A DNA stretch of 64,000 bases from Kitagawia praeruptora. Taxonomy: Eukaryota > Streptophyta > Magnoliopsida > Apiales > Apiaceae. The translations under genes and the position numbers were made by a program. Of the stretch, positions 33,864 through 44,565 are shown piece by piece (position 1 is the first letter of the stretch; each line of letters opens with the position of its first letter). Below the pieces are notes generated by a model. That model was not told where the DNA came from, searched no databases, and worked only from the letters and a program-made list of their open reading frames with translations. The DNA is taken from positions 37,070,501 to 37,134,500 of the forward strand of contig CM075348.1 of NCBI GenBank assembly GCA_037693485.1, given 5' to 3'.

Positions 33864-35074
33864 ATGACTCCGATCTGGAAATATTTGAAGGATGGGGTTC
33901 TTCCGGAGGATAAGGGTGATGCTAGGCGATTAAGGTATAAAGCGGCTCGTTATGTTGATTATGGAGGAAGCCTTTATCGGCGAGGATTTAATCAGCCACT
34001 TCTGAAGTGTATTGATGGGGAAGAATGTCGGTATGTCCTGCGAGAAATTCATGAAGGGATTTGTGGTAATCACTCGGGGGGTGGATCACTTGCTCAGAAG
34101 GTGCTACGACAAGGGTATTATTGGCCTACGCTTCGTGAGGATGCTTTCAATTTTGCCAAGGCTTGCGATAAATGTCAGAGGTATGCTAACTTTGTGAATA
34201 GCCCTGCTGTCCCTTTAACTTCCTTGACCAGTCCTTGGCCTTTTGCTATGTGGGGAATTGATTTAATTGGGGAACTCCCTAAAGGGAAGGGAGGAGTAAA
34301 GTATGCGGTAGTGGCTGTAGACTATTTTACTAAATGGGCGGAGGCCGAACCCTTGGCAACGATCACTGCAAAAAAGTTGGTAGATTTTGTGAGTCGTTCT
34401 ATTGTCTGTCGATTTGGGATTCCGTATAAGATTATCTCTGATAATGGGAAACAATTTGATAGTATGGAGATGCGTGAATTCTGTAGCAATCTTGGAATTA
34501 AGAAAGATTTCTCCGCTGTGAGTCATCCTCAAACTAATGGGCAAACTGAAGCAATTAACAAGGGGAATTGGATGATAGCAAGGGGAATTGGCCGGAGGAG
34601 TTGCCTAATGTTCTTTGGAGTTATAATACAACTCCTAGAACTACTACTGGGGAAACTCCTTTTGCTTTGACGTATGGATGTGAGGCTATGGTTCCCGTTG
34701 AGTTAGGGGCAGGCTCTTTTCGCAGAGATCATTTTCAGCCGGAAGTGAATGAGGTAAATCATCATCTTTATCTTGACATGGTAGAAGAATTTCGGGCTAC
34801 GTCTCAAACGAGGTTGGTATCTTATCAGCAGAGGGTGGCCCGGTATTACAATACTAAAGTGAGGGCTAGGCCTTTGAAAGTGGGTGATTATGTCCTTCGA
34901 CGAGTCATGCCGAACACGAAAATTCAGAATCATGGAGTATTTGGTGCAAATTGGGAAGGGCCGTATAGGGTGAGAGCAGCTTTGTGGGAAGGTACTTATT
35001 ACTTGGCAGACATGAAAGGGAAGCATATTCCTCGTGCTTGGAACATGGAGCATTTGAAGAAGTACTACCAATAA
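33864..35074 (+). pseudogene. Integrase of the Tat element, with deletion and frameshift
   Basis: The HHCC zinc-binding part (HEGICGNHSGGGSLAQK...CDKCQRYAN) is followed by the catalytic core with WGIDLIGELP, ISDNGKQFD and HPQTNGQTEA, supplying D, D and E. Just after the glutamate, the region expected to continue into the end of the core is replaced by a duplicated CAAGGGGAATTGG word (34559 and 34580) and the frame shifts; the rest (34568-35074) reads in another frame through LPNVLWSYNTTPRTTTGETPF and VGDYVLRRV to the natural stop. The core is therefore broken by a small deletion with filler. Confidence 0.88.
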
Positions 35075-35120
35075 TATGTCCGGTTTGATTTTCTTTTATG
35101 TTATTAAACTTTCTCTCAAT

Positions 35121-35146
35121 TTATTTTTCGAAAAAGTCTAGGGGGG
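35121..35146 (+). other. Internal PPT-like tract
   Basis: A GTCTAGGGGGGTAGTGCATGT block about 60 bp after the integrase stop closely resembles the true PPT before the 3' LTR (ACTGGGGGGTAGTTGTTGTG). Confidence 0.55.
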
Positions 35147-35234
35147 TAGTGCATGTACTCCTCCTTAGCCAGGATTTATATTTATGAATAAAACATGCTT
35201 GTTTTTCATTAATATTTTCTTGTTAAATTTCTAT

Positions 35235-35760
35235 GATAGATGACCTCCTCTAAGGAGGATCTTTATGGAATGAGTGCGAGAGATGATCTCTTCTAAGGAG
35301 ATCTTAATAAAGCTATAACGATGTTTTCAAGAGCATTATCTCCCGGGAGGAGAGTGTTTTTAAAATATTGGATATGACCTCCCGAGAGGAGGGTATCCCG
35401 ATAATAAAATCCTTGCAAAAACCGTACTTCCGGGGGGGATGACCGTACTTCCGGCTCCTCATCAAGGCACGATCTTCAGGAACATGATCTCCCGGGAGGA
35501 GAGTGTTTCTGGAATGCCGGATATGACCTCCCGAGAGGAGGGTATCCCGAATTTTTAAATCCTTGCAAAAACCGTACTTCCGGGGGGGATGTCCGTACTT
35601 CCGGCGCCTCATCAAGGTCCGACTTTGGAAATATGACCTCCCGAGAGGAGGGTATTTCTAGAAAGAGGATACGACCTCCCGAGAGGAGGGGATCCTAGAT
35701 TATCAAGACACAATTTTTAGGAATACGACCTCCCGAGAGGAGGGTATCCCAAGTAAGTCA
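35235..35760. repeat. Array of short palindromes, including a 149-bp tandem duplication
   Basis: At least seven copies of CCTCCCGAGAGGAGG or CTCCCGGGAGGAG, each self-complementary, sit between 35338 and 35750, with looser CCTCCTCTAAGGAGG forms at 35240-35310. Two units of ~149 bp (35338-35486, 35487-35635) contain palindromes plus a paired CCGTACTTCCGG word. Confidence 0.85.
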
Positions 35761-36254
35761 AGTATTCAGGAACCTACATAATGAAAAATCCAGAATTGGC
35801 GAGGCCATTACAAGAAGGCGACGCTTGAACTAGGGGGTCGCCCAAGGAAGGGGGTCGCTCGATAAGGAAAAGAAAATATTCCTTACTTAGGGAACTATAT
35901 GGTTAAATCAATGGTTAAATCAAGTATGCAGAAGATAAACTAGACTCTATAAGGGCGACGCCTACATTAGTTGATGAAGAAAAGAGGCCCAAATGAAAAG
36001 GGCGATGCCTCATTTTCAGGATGTTACTGGTCATTAGAGGGCGATTCTTAAATGATTTACTCCTATTCTGATATATCATTACAAGTCAAGACAGAAGGTA
36101 ATTTAGAGTGAAGATGTAAAAACAATATGCAGATAAACGAAGGCATGTCAAACTCTAGATAGAACAACAAAAGTTAAAGTTATTACAAGGGCGAGGCCAA
36201 TTTGTGGAGGGCCCGCACTCCAAATGTGTTTGCAATAATAAATAATTCAGATAG
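35761..36254. other. Non-coding segment of the Tat 3' region
   Basis: No gene. Contains repeated GGCGA and GGGCGA words (e.g. GGCGAGGCC, GGGCGACGCC) also common in the LTR and around the antisense gene. Confidence 0.6.
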
Positions 36255-38665
36255 TCATGTGGCAACTGCATTAGAGGGCGAGGCTCCATCCCCTTGCTCA
36301 CCCTCTTGGTTAGGCTGTCTAGCAGGTTCTTTGTTCCTGCCATCTTCAGCTGCAGCAAGTTCCAACTCCTTAGCAATCTTCTGTTGAAGAGATAGCCTCG
36401 CCTTTTCAATGGCTTGGGCATTATCTAGCTTGAACTTAGTCATGAAGGCAGGAGTGGAAGGAGCGAAGCTTTGTGACCAGTTATAATTGGGATCGCCCGC
36501 AAGGAAGTTGGAGAGATATGCAAAAAATCCCTCGGAATAGGCCTCTCTTTGATAAACTCGCTTGTTACTCTTAAGTTCAGCGATCTCGGCTTGAAGCTTT
36601 TCCATTTCTTTGGAATGGGTTTCTTCTTTTTTCAGGGCGATGTCTTTGATCTCAGATAGGGAATCTTCATAGCGTCTTTGCTTGTTTTCTGGGCCTCGCC
36701 TAAATCGAAGATTTTCTTCTCAGCATTATTTAGCTGACTCTTGTAGTATGAGACAGAATCCTTTGCATCACTATAAGATTTCTCCAGCTTTGTTACCTCG
36801 CACTCAAGGTTATTGACATGATTGAGTCCATGCAAAAAGGTCTCGCCCAAAGCCTGTCGGAAACAGAAACCAACCTCAATTTTATCCCGGTTGCACCAGG
36901 TTTTCACGGTTTCTTCTTCAAAACACTTTGCTGCTAGGTTACCAAAGAGGCTAGCAACACCAGTTGAAGGGACATCTACCTTATGCTTTCCCTTTTTCAC
37001 GGTCTCGCCTCTTCCTCCATCTAGGTTAATGATCCCGCCCCCTCTCTTCCTTGCATTTCTTTCCTTTTCTCTAGCGGTAGGGACAGGCTGGGCGAGGACG
37101 GCTGAAGGAGTTGGCTGAGTCTGTGTGGGAAGTGTTTTTTCTGCAACTTCCTCTTCAGCAAAAGGGTTGTCCCCAAATGGAAGCTCTACCATTTTACCTG
37201 AAAAAGAGGCGAGGACAAATTAAGTTAGGCACAAGGATATACGCCGTAAATAGTTATAAACATGAAACGCCTAAAGGAAAAGGGCGAGACCTATACCTTA
37301 GCCAGTAAATCCCTTTATCTTTTTCTTAAGAGTTTTCCTAGACATTTTCTTGTTAAATTTTATATAGGGAACTTTCCCAAATCCTTTATTATAGAAGCCA
37401 TGAGCAAATAAAGTTGCTGGGGTCACAAGAATGTCAAGATCTTTTTCTACGCGAGGTAGGTTAGATACATGCTCCGCCCTCCGTAGTGCCTCGCCTCTCA
37501 ATTCAGATTGATAAGGTTTATCTAGTATAAACGAAAGGGTTTAAAAGATAATAAAAGGAAGTCAAGTTAAAGAAAAGGCGACGATTATGGAATAAAGAGA
37601 AGAAAACTTACTCGGACTTGTGTTGAATTGAGGATTGATCCTAGGGACGTCATAAAAATAAAAGTAATCGTTTTTCCATAACTTCATGTTGCTGGGATTA
37701 CCTTTGGAGAACCCCTTTTTATTATGTTTTGGCCAAAGAGCAAGGTAATAGAAGCCGAGTTCGTTACCGCATCGCCTGATATCAAGAAAATACGAAAGTT
37801 CTTCCATCGTTGGCGCCTCATATTCACATTTCCTATACATAATATAAATCCCAATGGCTAACCTATAGCTATTGGGCGAGAGTTGTATGGGGGCGATTTC
37901 GTAGTGATTAACAATTTGTAGCAGGAATGGATGAATAGGATAGCCAAACCCAAGCTCGACTAACTGAGGAGTTAGCACCATTCTAGGAGTTGGAAGACCT
38001 TTGATGTCGAAGAGATGCATTCGCATAAAAGAGCGAGGGCGATACCATTTACCCTTCAGGTTATAATATTCGATCATCCATATGATATGCGCTGAAGAAA
38101 TGTCAGAGGGGAGTCCAGCGCAGGAGACGATTCCTTTGTCCTTCCTCATCTCCATTTTTTCTTCTTCAGTAGCATCCTTGTCAAAATTCAAATCCACTTC
38201 ATGATCGTAGACGTCAGGATTAAAAGGGTTAGCAGAGGGTGAGGGAAATTCCATTGCACAATTAATAGGCGACGCTGAATAAACTACTTCGTCGTCTGAT
38301 GGTTTTTCGTCATCGCCTTCACTTAAACTCTCACTTGGCTCGCCCTCATGGTTACCTTCTCGAATTAGGTCCTCAAATTTCCTCAAGTCCTTGCCTTTAC
38401 CCCGTCCAATCCGAGAGGGACCTGCTTCGTTTGGATCTATATAATTAAAGAACTCGTGGAGATCATCTTCATTCTCATCATCATCTAAGTCTTGGGTATG
38501 ATACGCGCTGGCAAGGTCCTCGACTTCTCCGAGAGGGCGAGGACTAAGGCTTAATGAAAGATTGACGGTTGTATCCTTGTGAGCTCTGAGCCATCCTGGA
38601 TGAGAAGATGAGGCTCCTGAAGGCGACGCCGTATGGCCTTCTGAAAGAGAATTTTCATTTGACAT
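36255..38665 (-). CDS. Antisense multi-exon gene of the Tat element (unknown function)
   Basis: Lies head-to-head with gag-pol's end, on the opposite strand. The ATG at 38665 directly follows a CTTTTTCAG acceptor, suggesting a 5'-UTR intron. Exon 1 (38665-37612) is Ser/Asp/Glu-rich, then has a domain (HPFLLQIVNHYEIAPIQLSPN, CEYEAPTMEELSYF, GFYYLALWPKH) resembling the plant 'putative gypsy-type transposon' family (PF04195). A GTAAGT donor and TAG acceptor (intron 37522-37611, 90 bp) keep the frame into exon 2 (to 37298). Exon 2 meets a TAA one base before a GTATAG donor. Exon 3 starts at 37197 after TTTTTCAG and carries a Lys/Glu-rich, probably coiled-coil region; a frameshift near 36700 is needed to reach the final frame (36605-36255). 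Probably decayed in this copy. Confidence 0.6.
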
Positions 38666-39223
38666 CTGAAAAAGGGCGAGGATGAAGTTAAGAAAAATAG
38701 ACAGAAGGTTCAAGGCATCCTCGCCCTTAAGTGAAAGGATCGCCTAAATTCTATTTTATAAGATGATTGACTGATGTTCACGTAAGGATCGCCTTAATTC
38801 TCTCCGCAAATCAATGACTATTAGAGTAAGGAAACTAGCGCATGAAAAATAAAACGAGTACGGAAGAAAAAGGGGCGTACCTTAAAGAAGAATACGTTTT
38901 GCAGCAAAAGTCGATGTCTGGAAGAAAAAATCAGCCTCGCCTGTTTGATCAAGGGAAAACTTTGCAGCACTCTGATACAATTTTTGGAAGTAGGGTAAAA
39001 TGAAGGAAATTTTTACTAGTATTTATAGGAAGAAAGAAAGAGAGAATGCAGACCTACGTGGCATCATCCTATTGGGTCTTGGAGTACGTGGTAAGGCGTG
39101 ACAGCTCATTTCGCGCGCTCTAGATTCGGGGAGGGAAATTTCTACGAGGGCTCGCCTTTTTTTCTTAAAGAAATGTATAATTTATATGAAGATAGTTTCT
39201 TTTGATAAATAGTTATCGCAAGA
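38666..39223. other. Upstream region of the antisense gene
   Basis: Would contain the promoter and 5' UTR of the antisense gene. A minus-strand TATA-like CTATAAATAC lies near 39020-39030, about 360 bp upstream of the ATG, leaving room for a 5'-UTR intron. CCTCGCC words recur. Confidence 0.4.
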
Positions 39224-39237
39224 AACTGGGGGGTAGT
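39224..39237 (+). other. Polypurine tract of the Tat element
   Basis: AAACTGGGGGGTAGT-type tract abutting the 3' LTR. Confidence 0.75.
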
Positions 39238-39668
39238 TGTTGTGCCCAGAAATAAGCCTCGCCCAAACCAGGGCTTGGTAGCTCCAGTTATACTTAGGTC
39301 CATGAGGCCTCGTCTACATACAGGCCTCGCCCTCTTTAGGCCTCGCCCATTGATGGGCTTTACCCAGAGTTGACAATCAAGAGAGAATTTTCCTAGAAAG
39401 AATATAAGAAGATAAGGCCTCGCCTACGACCTCGCCTACGATTTCGGGAATTTCCTTACTAAGGGATCGCCCCTTTAGAAAGTCTGAGGGCTAACCCTAT
39501 GACTAGTAACTCATTATGCCTGGCCTTAGGTGGGCATTGACTCCGATAATCTCGAGTCAATAGCTTAACCGCCACGCTCCGAGAAAATAGTTGGGTTAGA
39601 AGGCCCATGAGGACTCTACTAAAGGCGGTGGACCAATCTATTAGGGCTTTCCTAGATAAGGAAATCTA
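39238..39668 (+). repeat. 3' LTR of the Tat element, first part
   Basis: Matches 27678-28108 of the 5' LTR and is interrupted at a CTA trinucleotide by the CACTA element. Confidence 0.95.
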
Positions 39669-39689
39669 CACTAGTACAAAAAATACAAT

Positions 39690-39970
39690 ACGCGTCTCCC
39701 TATTTGCGACTATTGTAGGCGAAACAGATGCATAAAGTAGTTTTATGCGTCTGTCCTACATTAAACAGTCGTATATACCGAAAAAATGTATGTTTTTACG
39801 TCTGTTGTACCTAAACAGATGTATAAGATAGTTTTATACGTCTGTCGGAAAGTCATTTACATCTGTTATATTGCAACAGACGTATAAAATTCAATTATAT
39901 GCATCTGTTTTATTTCAACAGACGTATAAAATTCAACTTTATGCGTCTGGCCTTTTAAAATAGACGTATA
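39690..39970. repeat. Left subterminal repeats of the CACTA element
   Basis: Several copies of ACAGACGTATAAA / TTTATGCGTCTG in direct and inverted orientation. Confidence 0.85.
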
Positions 39971-40306
39971 AAGGTGATTAAATTTTTAAAAAAATATATG
40001 TAAATATGCAGCGGCCCAATTATCTGTATATGCAGACCTAATTACAACCTCTTCAATTTCAAACATCTCCTTTTCTCAAGATTCAAATTCATTCCACCCC
40101 ACACCGTTCCCTTTGGAGTTGCAATGAAAACGCTAGCTGCCCCGTTCAATTTTCCGGCCAAAATCCATCGCCGTCCTCGTTCTTCATTAAATCTTCACTA
40201 TAGCATCATATACACTACATCCTTGATCTGTTTCTTCAAATAAAACTAACCCCAAAAGCATAAAAACGATTCAATGACGTGTTAGGTTTGTGTGGTGGCT
40301 TAGGCG

Positions 40307-40390
40307 ATGTCAATGGCGATTCTTGGTGTAAAGCAGAGGGTTCGATCTATCGATTGGAACCCTAACACGGCTACAACTCGGTCAAAATCG
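40307..40390 (+). pseudogene. Candidate captured first exon in the CACTA element
   Basis: An ATG-led 28-codon frame (MSMAILGVKQRVRSIDWNPN...) ends at a GTGAGT donor consensus and is preceded by a leader-like, CT-rich stretch (40040-40240). Family not recognised. Resembling a first exon is the only evidence; it may be unrelated to the PHO1 exons 2 kb downstream. Confidence 0.3.
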
Positions 40391-42281
40391 GTGAGTTAAC
40401 TCAAAGACCCAGTGAATCAACTTGATGATTTGGTTGAAATTATAAAGATTAGTCATGTGTATAGACAAACAAAATACTCTCTTGTTCACTCTCGAATCTG
40501 TTTTTGGTTTGATGGTGAGCTTCTCTAGGAACACTATCTAGTATGGTGTTCCTGCCAGGAATGAAGTCTGTTTATTCACAAACTCAAACTCGTACATTAA
40601 ATGGTCTGTGTTTCAAACTCCTCGGCGATTAATTAATTCAATGAGAGGCTAATCAATTTCTAAATGTTATTTGGCAAGACAATAATGTGTTTGAGGATAT
40701 GCTCAGTTGAGAGAAATAGTGGGAAGAAGGCTATTTCAGTTGTTTAGGTAGTCGCGCTTTGACATTTGCTTTTGGTTTAAACATACTTTTGTTGGTTTTC
40801 ATAGTTTAAATTCTAAGGAACATTGTATAAAATTGTTTTACATTTTATTCTATATGCCTGACTCTGGTGTTGCACTGAGTAGCTATATCTAGCTATTTAT
40901 CTATGAATCTTGGGCTTTTCATTTTGATCAAGTTACTTCTTGATATGTAGCCCATGTAGGAATACTGGTAGTGTTCGTGCAGAGGATCTTCAACTATTTT
41001 GTGAATAAGTCTTGTTATATTCATGTAGGTCAATTCTTTTGTACGTGTAAATCACAATGTCAGATTTGTGGTATGTGAATACAGAAAAAATTGTTATGTC
41101 TATGTTGGCCTTTATCCTAATTACCTACTCCTTTTTAGTTATTCATCGGTCCGATCTTTCGAAGTTTGAGGAAATTGTTTATCTTCTGTATTACAATTTA
41201 TTCATTTCCGGACTTGAAGCTACAATTACATACCAATTTATACCTTAAACTATTCATCAAAAAAGTCTGCTCTAGTTCAATTCTTTGGTTTTATAAGCAA
41301 ATACAAATTTGTGAGAATCTAATGAAGTTTAATTTCACTGCATCAACCAATTTGTTAAAGCTAGCTTAATCTTCCGTGTCATGTGAATAAGGATGACAGA
41401 TACTGTAATTAAATTATCTACCAGTAGCAAGAATCAAACAGATTAAACGAAAACATTGCACTGCCTTTCTCCTACTCCCATGTATCCAGAGCACTTTTCT
41501 TGTTTCCAGAGCAATGGTGCATGTTCTCCTACTAATTAGCAGTGGTTCTTCATTATGAGTACAATTTACTGTGGAAATATAAGTATAGTTTAATTTAGAG
41601 GGGTTCTCCTGTATAATTTATTTATTTAAGATGTAGTATTATTAGCATGACTGTGGTGTTGTTATAAGATGTGTTTGCTGTCGTCCGTAAAAAAATGTGA
41701 GTATGGAACTTTTTACAGAGTTGTAAGTAGGTTGGCGAGATCCTTGTTTGATGAAGATCAATGCTATGATCTCAAAACCGAACAAATTAAGAATCTTTCA
41801 GTAGTAGCCATATTACACCATATACTAACATGACGACTACTACTTCATTAGTATAATTGACACCCTTGTTTGTCTGTTCTTTTCAGCGTACTTCTATTCC
41901 AGAATGGTTCAATATTTGGCCAGTTCTGTGTATTAAGTCAACAACTGTTCCGGTCTGATGAAGGGTTGCTTTTGATGTGTAGACCACTTTGTAAAAGCTT
42001 GCGTAATTTTCTGTAGCATGTTATTGAGGAAGACAGACTTGAGGAGAGTGAAAAGAACTAATCTCGAGGAATATATACCGTCGCCGGTCATGCTTCATAT
42101 CTGGTGTCTATGCTGGTAAGATTATCATATACCATCCTATATTTTGATGCACCTGGGTTTTCACAACTTTTCGTAAATTAGGAGCATAACTTCCAGAAGC
42201 TCCCTCCCTCTCTCTCAATTTTATTTGTTATTTTGTTATTTTGTTTAATTTTCAGAGCATTATTTTGTTTATTTGTAATAG
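40391..42281. other. Non-coding interior of the CACTA element
   Basis: AT-rich sequence without a recognisable gene. Short ORFs (41057-41369) have no family features. Confidence 0.6.
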
Positions 42282-43218
42282 GTTCAATATTACCGGTAAA
42301 CCAGCTTCACTAGAGATACTCAACCGTGTCACGTTTAACAAAGCTACTGATACGCCTGTACCGACAATCAAAGGTGTCCTTAATGTTACCCTTCAGACGG
42401 ATTTAAAATTTAGTCCCGAAAATCTCAGTAAAAATGAAGATCAACTCAGAAGAGTTTTCTCGAGTTTTACAACAAGCTTAGACTTCTCAAAAGTTTCAGG
42501 CAATTAAGTTGATCAAATAATTTTTTTAATCTACATATTTTTACTAAATTCAATCATTAACTTGTACTTTGATTTGTACTCTGCAATATGAACAGCTTTA
42601 TGAATATTCTGGCATTTTCCAAGATCATGAAAACGTATGACAAGGTACGCAAGTAACTAACGTAATAGTCAAGTCCAGCTACTTTTGTTTTGTTTCTGGT
42701 GAAAATCTGAAAGTGTATGCCTATATATGTTTACACAGCGGGGTCCAATTCTTTGCTGGTTGTACAGTGGCTCTTATCTTCGCACTCATTTTGACTATAA
42801 GAACCCGTAACATTTTTGAGAAAGAAGGTCCCGGACTGTATATGGAAACCATGTTTCCGCTATACAGGTGAGTGTATAGAGAGTTACGCAAATTTATATG
42901 TATAATTATATATGATTGTTTTCGATATAACTAAAGTTTAATTTACATGGATTTTTCAGTTTCTTCGGGTTCATTGTTTTGCACATGCTGTTCTATGCTG
43001 GGAATATATTTTTCTGGAAGAAATATAAAGTTAATTATCAGTTCATATTCGGGTTCAAAGCTGGAACTGAATTAGGCTATCGAGAAGTGTTCCTAGTGAG
43101 TTTTGGTCTTTCGGTGTTGGCATTAGCAAGCATTCATGCAAATCTTGATATGGAAATGGACCCTAAAACTAAAGACTACAAACAACTTACTGAGCTTGTT
43201 CCTCTAATTTTAGTAATC
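42282..43218 (+). pseudogene. Captured PHO1-type phosphate exporter gene fragment (four exons)
   Basis: Exons separated by introns with consensus sites. (1) 42282-~42495: GKPASLEILNRVTF, TIKGVLNVTLQTDLKFSPENL, then a frameshift to EFYNKLRLLKSF. (2) 42596-42644: SFMNILAFSKIMKTYDK, bounded by ACAG and GTACGC. (3) ~42743-42867: FFAGCTVALIFALILTIRTRNIFEKEG to MFPLYS, donor GTGAGT. (4) 42960-43218: GFIVLHMLFYAGNIFFW, NYQFIFGF, GTELGYREVFLVSFG, NLDMEMDPKTKDYKQLTELVP, donor GTAAGT. These match the end of the SPX region, the linker and the first transmembrane helices of PHO1 family Pi exporters. The rest of the gene (start of SPX, EXS C-terminus) is missing. Retained introns show capture at DNA level. 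It cannot encode a working exporter. Confidence 0.88.
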
Positions 43219-43286
43219 GTAAGTTTATCAATTATAAATTTTCAGTATTTTTTCAGTGTTGCACCACTATACTAAATATGTAGATT

Positions 43287-43389
43287 AAAACTGTTTCCAC
43301 AAAGAGTTATGCACAAAAAATAAAACTCTTTGTAGACCTATTTATCTCATTTTACTAAAACCACCATAACTCTTTGTGGAAACAGTTTT
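43287..43389. repeat. 25-bp perfect inverted repeat in the CACTA element
   Basis: 43287-43311 and 43365-43389 are exact reverse complements (core CTGTTTCCACAAAGAG), separated by 53 bp. An AAAAAATAAAACTCTTTGT stretch inside the loop also partly repeats. Confidence 0.9.
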
Positions 43390-44269
43390 ATTTTTTGTGC
43401 AGGGGATTAATTGTATTTATTTGTGTACAACGTTTGGTGCTTGCCTGACACTTGATAGCATGCATAACTGGTTGCTCTATTTGTGGTGTGTCTAGAAATA
43501 GTAGTCAAGGGAATTGTTAAAACCCAACAAAGGTCTATATGCATGATCTTTTAAATTATGACAAATATGTTACTTGAGCATTAGCTATTTAACGTGTTAC
43601 ATAATGTTTGACCTATAATCCATGATGCATCATTGTTCTTCTTCTGTCATTAGCATCGAAGTATATAAGCTTGATGATTATTGGATGAGGGATTGACGTG
43701 TTGCGTATCGAAGTATATAAGTTGTATGTGGGTCAACTTATTTAATTGGGAAGGTCCAAGTGTGTACATATGTATGGTTATATAGAAATTTCAGTTGGCA
43801 TATATTTAAACTTCAACCTTTTTCTCACCCTTTATTAATTTTTTTTATATACGTCTCTGTACATTTATAAACTTCAGAATAATCTAGGTGAGGCCAACAG
43901 TTAACACTATAAATGCAATTTAATTTACTTATTGATTTCTCTTCTCCCTCAGGTGAAGGGAAGGCGCAGGTGCTAGTAGCAACGAGGGTGGCAGTGGTCC
44001 ATGTATGGGAGGATATGGAAATGGTACTTCACTTGTATAAATGTAATCACGAAACATTGTACTAGCTACAAGTTAAAAATTTGAGATTATCAAGTGTTTT
44101 GTTAATTCAGTACTCCATTTTACCCTATCAATTTTATTATTGTTGAGATTGAGACTTGAATTTCCTTTTGGTAATTTTGGGGTGGAGCAGAAATGTATTT
44201 AGGCTACTGGTGCTAGCTGAAAATAGATTTTTTTTTAAAAAAAAACGTTTTTTGCTTCTGTTCTACTAT
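43390..44269. other. Non-coding interior of the CACTA element
   Basis: No gene recognised between the captured fragment and the right subterminal repeats. Confidence 0.6.
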
Positions 44270-44550
44270 CACAGTCATATAAAGTCTATATTTGCATCTG
44301 TTGTTTATCTTTATACGTCTGTTAGTGGCAGATGCAGAACAACCTTTTGCGTCTGTTTAAGCGGAGCAGACATAAAATGTAGACTTTATGCGACTGGTAT
44401 TTACTTTTATGCGTCTGTTATTGACACGCATAAACTATATGCGTCAGTTGAGTAACAGTCGCATATGCTCTATAGCTGATACTACTCTGCCATACGTGAC
44501 TGTTGACAACAGACGCAAAAAGCCCTTTTTAACAGACGCGATAGGCATAT
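44270..44550. repeat. Right subterminal repeats of the CACTA element
   Basis: Copies of TTATGCGTCTGTT and its complement, matching the left end. Confidence 0.85.
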
Positions 44551-44565
44551 TTTGTACTAGTGCTA

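Larger units (their letters stand above)
39669..44562. mobile_element. Non-autonomous CACTA (En/Spm) element carrying captured gene pieces
   Basis: Ends CACTAGTACAAAAAAT...ATTTTGTACTAGTG (about 13-bp TIR) with a 3-bp target duplication CTA at 39666-39668 and 44563-44565, diagnostic for CACTA transposons. Subterminal regions (39690-39970 and 44270-44550) hold many copies of TTATGCGTCTGTT in both orientations, as expected for transposase binding. No transposase gene is seen in the 4.9 kb. The interior holds exons of a PHO1-type gene with introns and at least one other candidate exon, making this a Pack-type CACTA element. It must be younger than the Tat LTR it splits. Confidence 0.93.

Noticed and set aside
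35241..35760. CRISPR-like appearance of repeated palindromes
   Set aside because: Repeats vary in spacing, there are no uniform spacers, and the context is a plant retrotransposon.
43850..44040. Possible further captured exon around a CTCAGGTGAAGGG site
   Set aside because: No supportable frame or family match.
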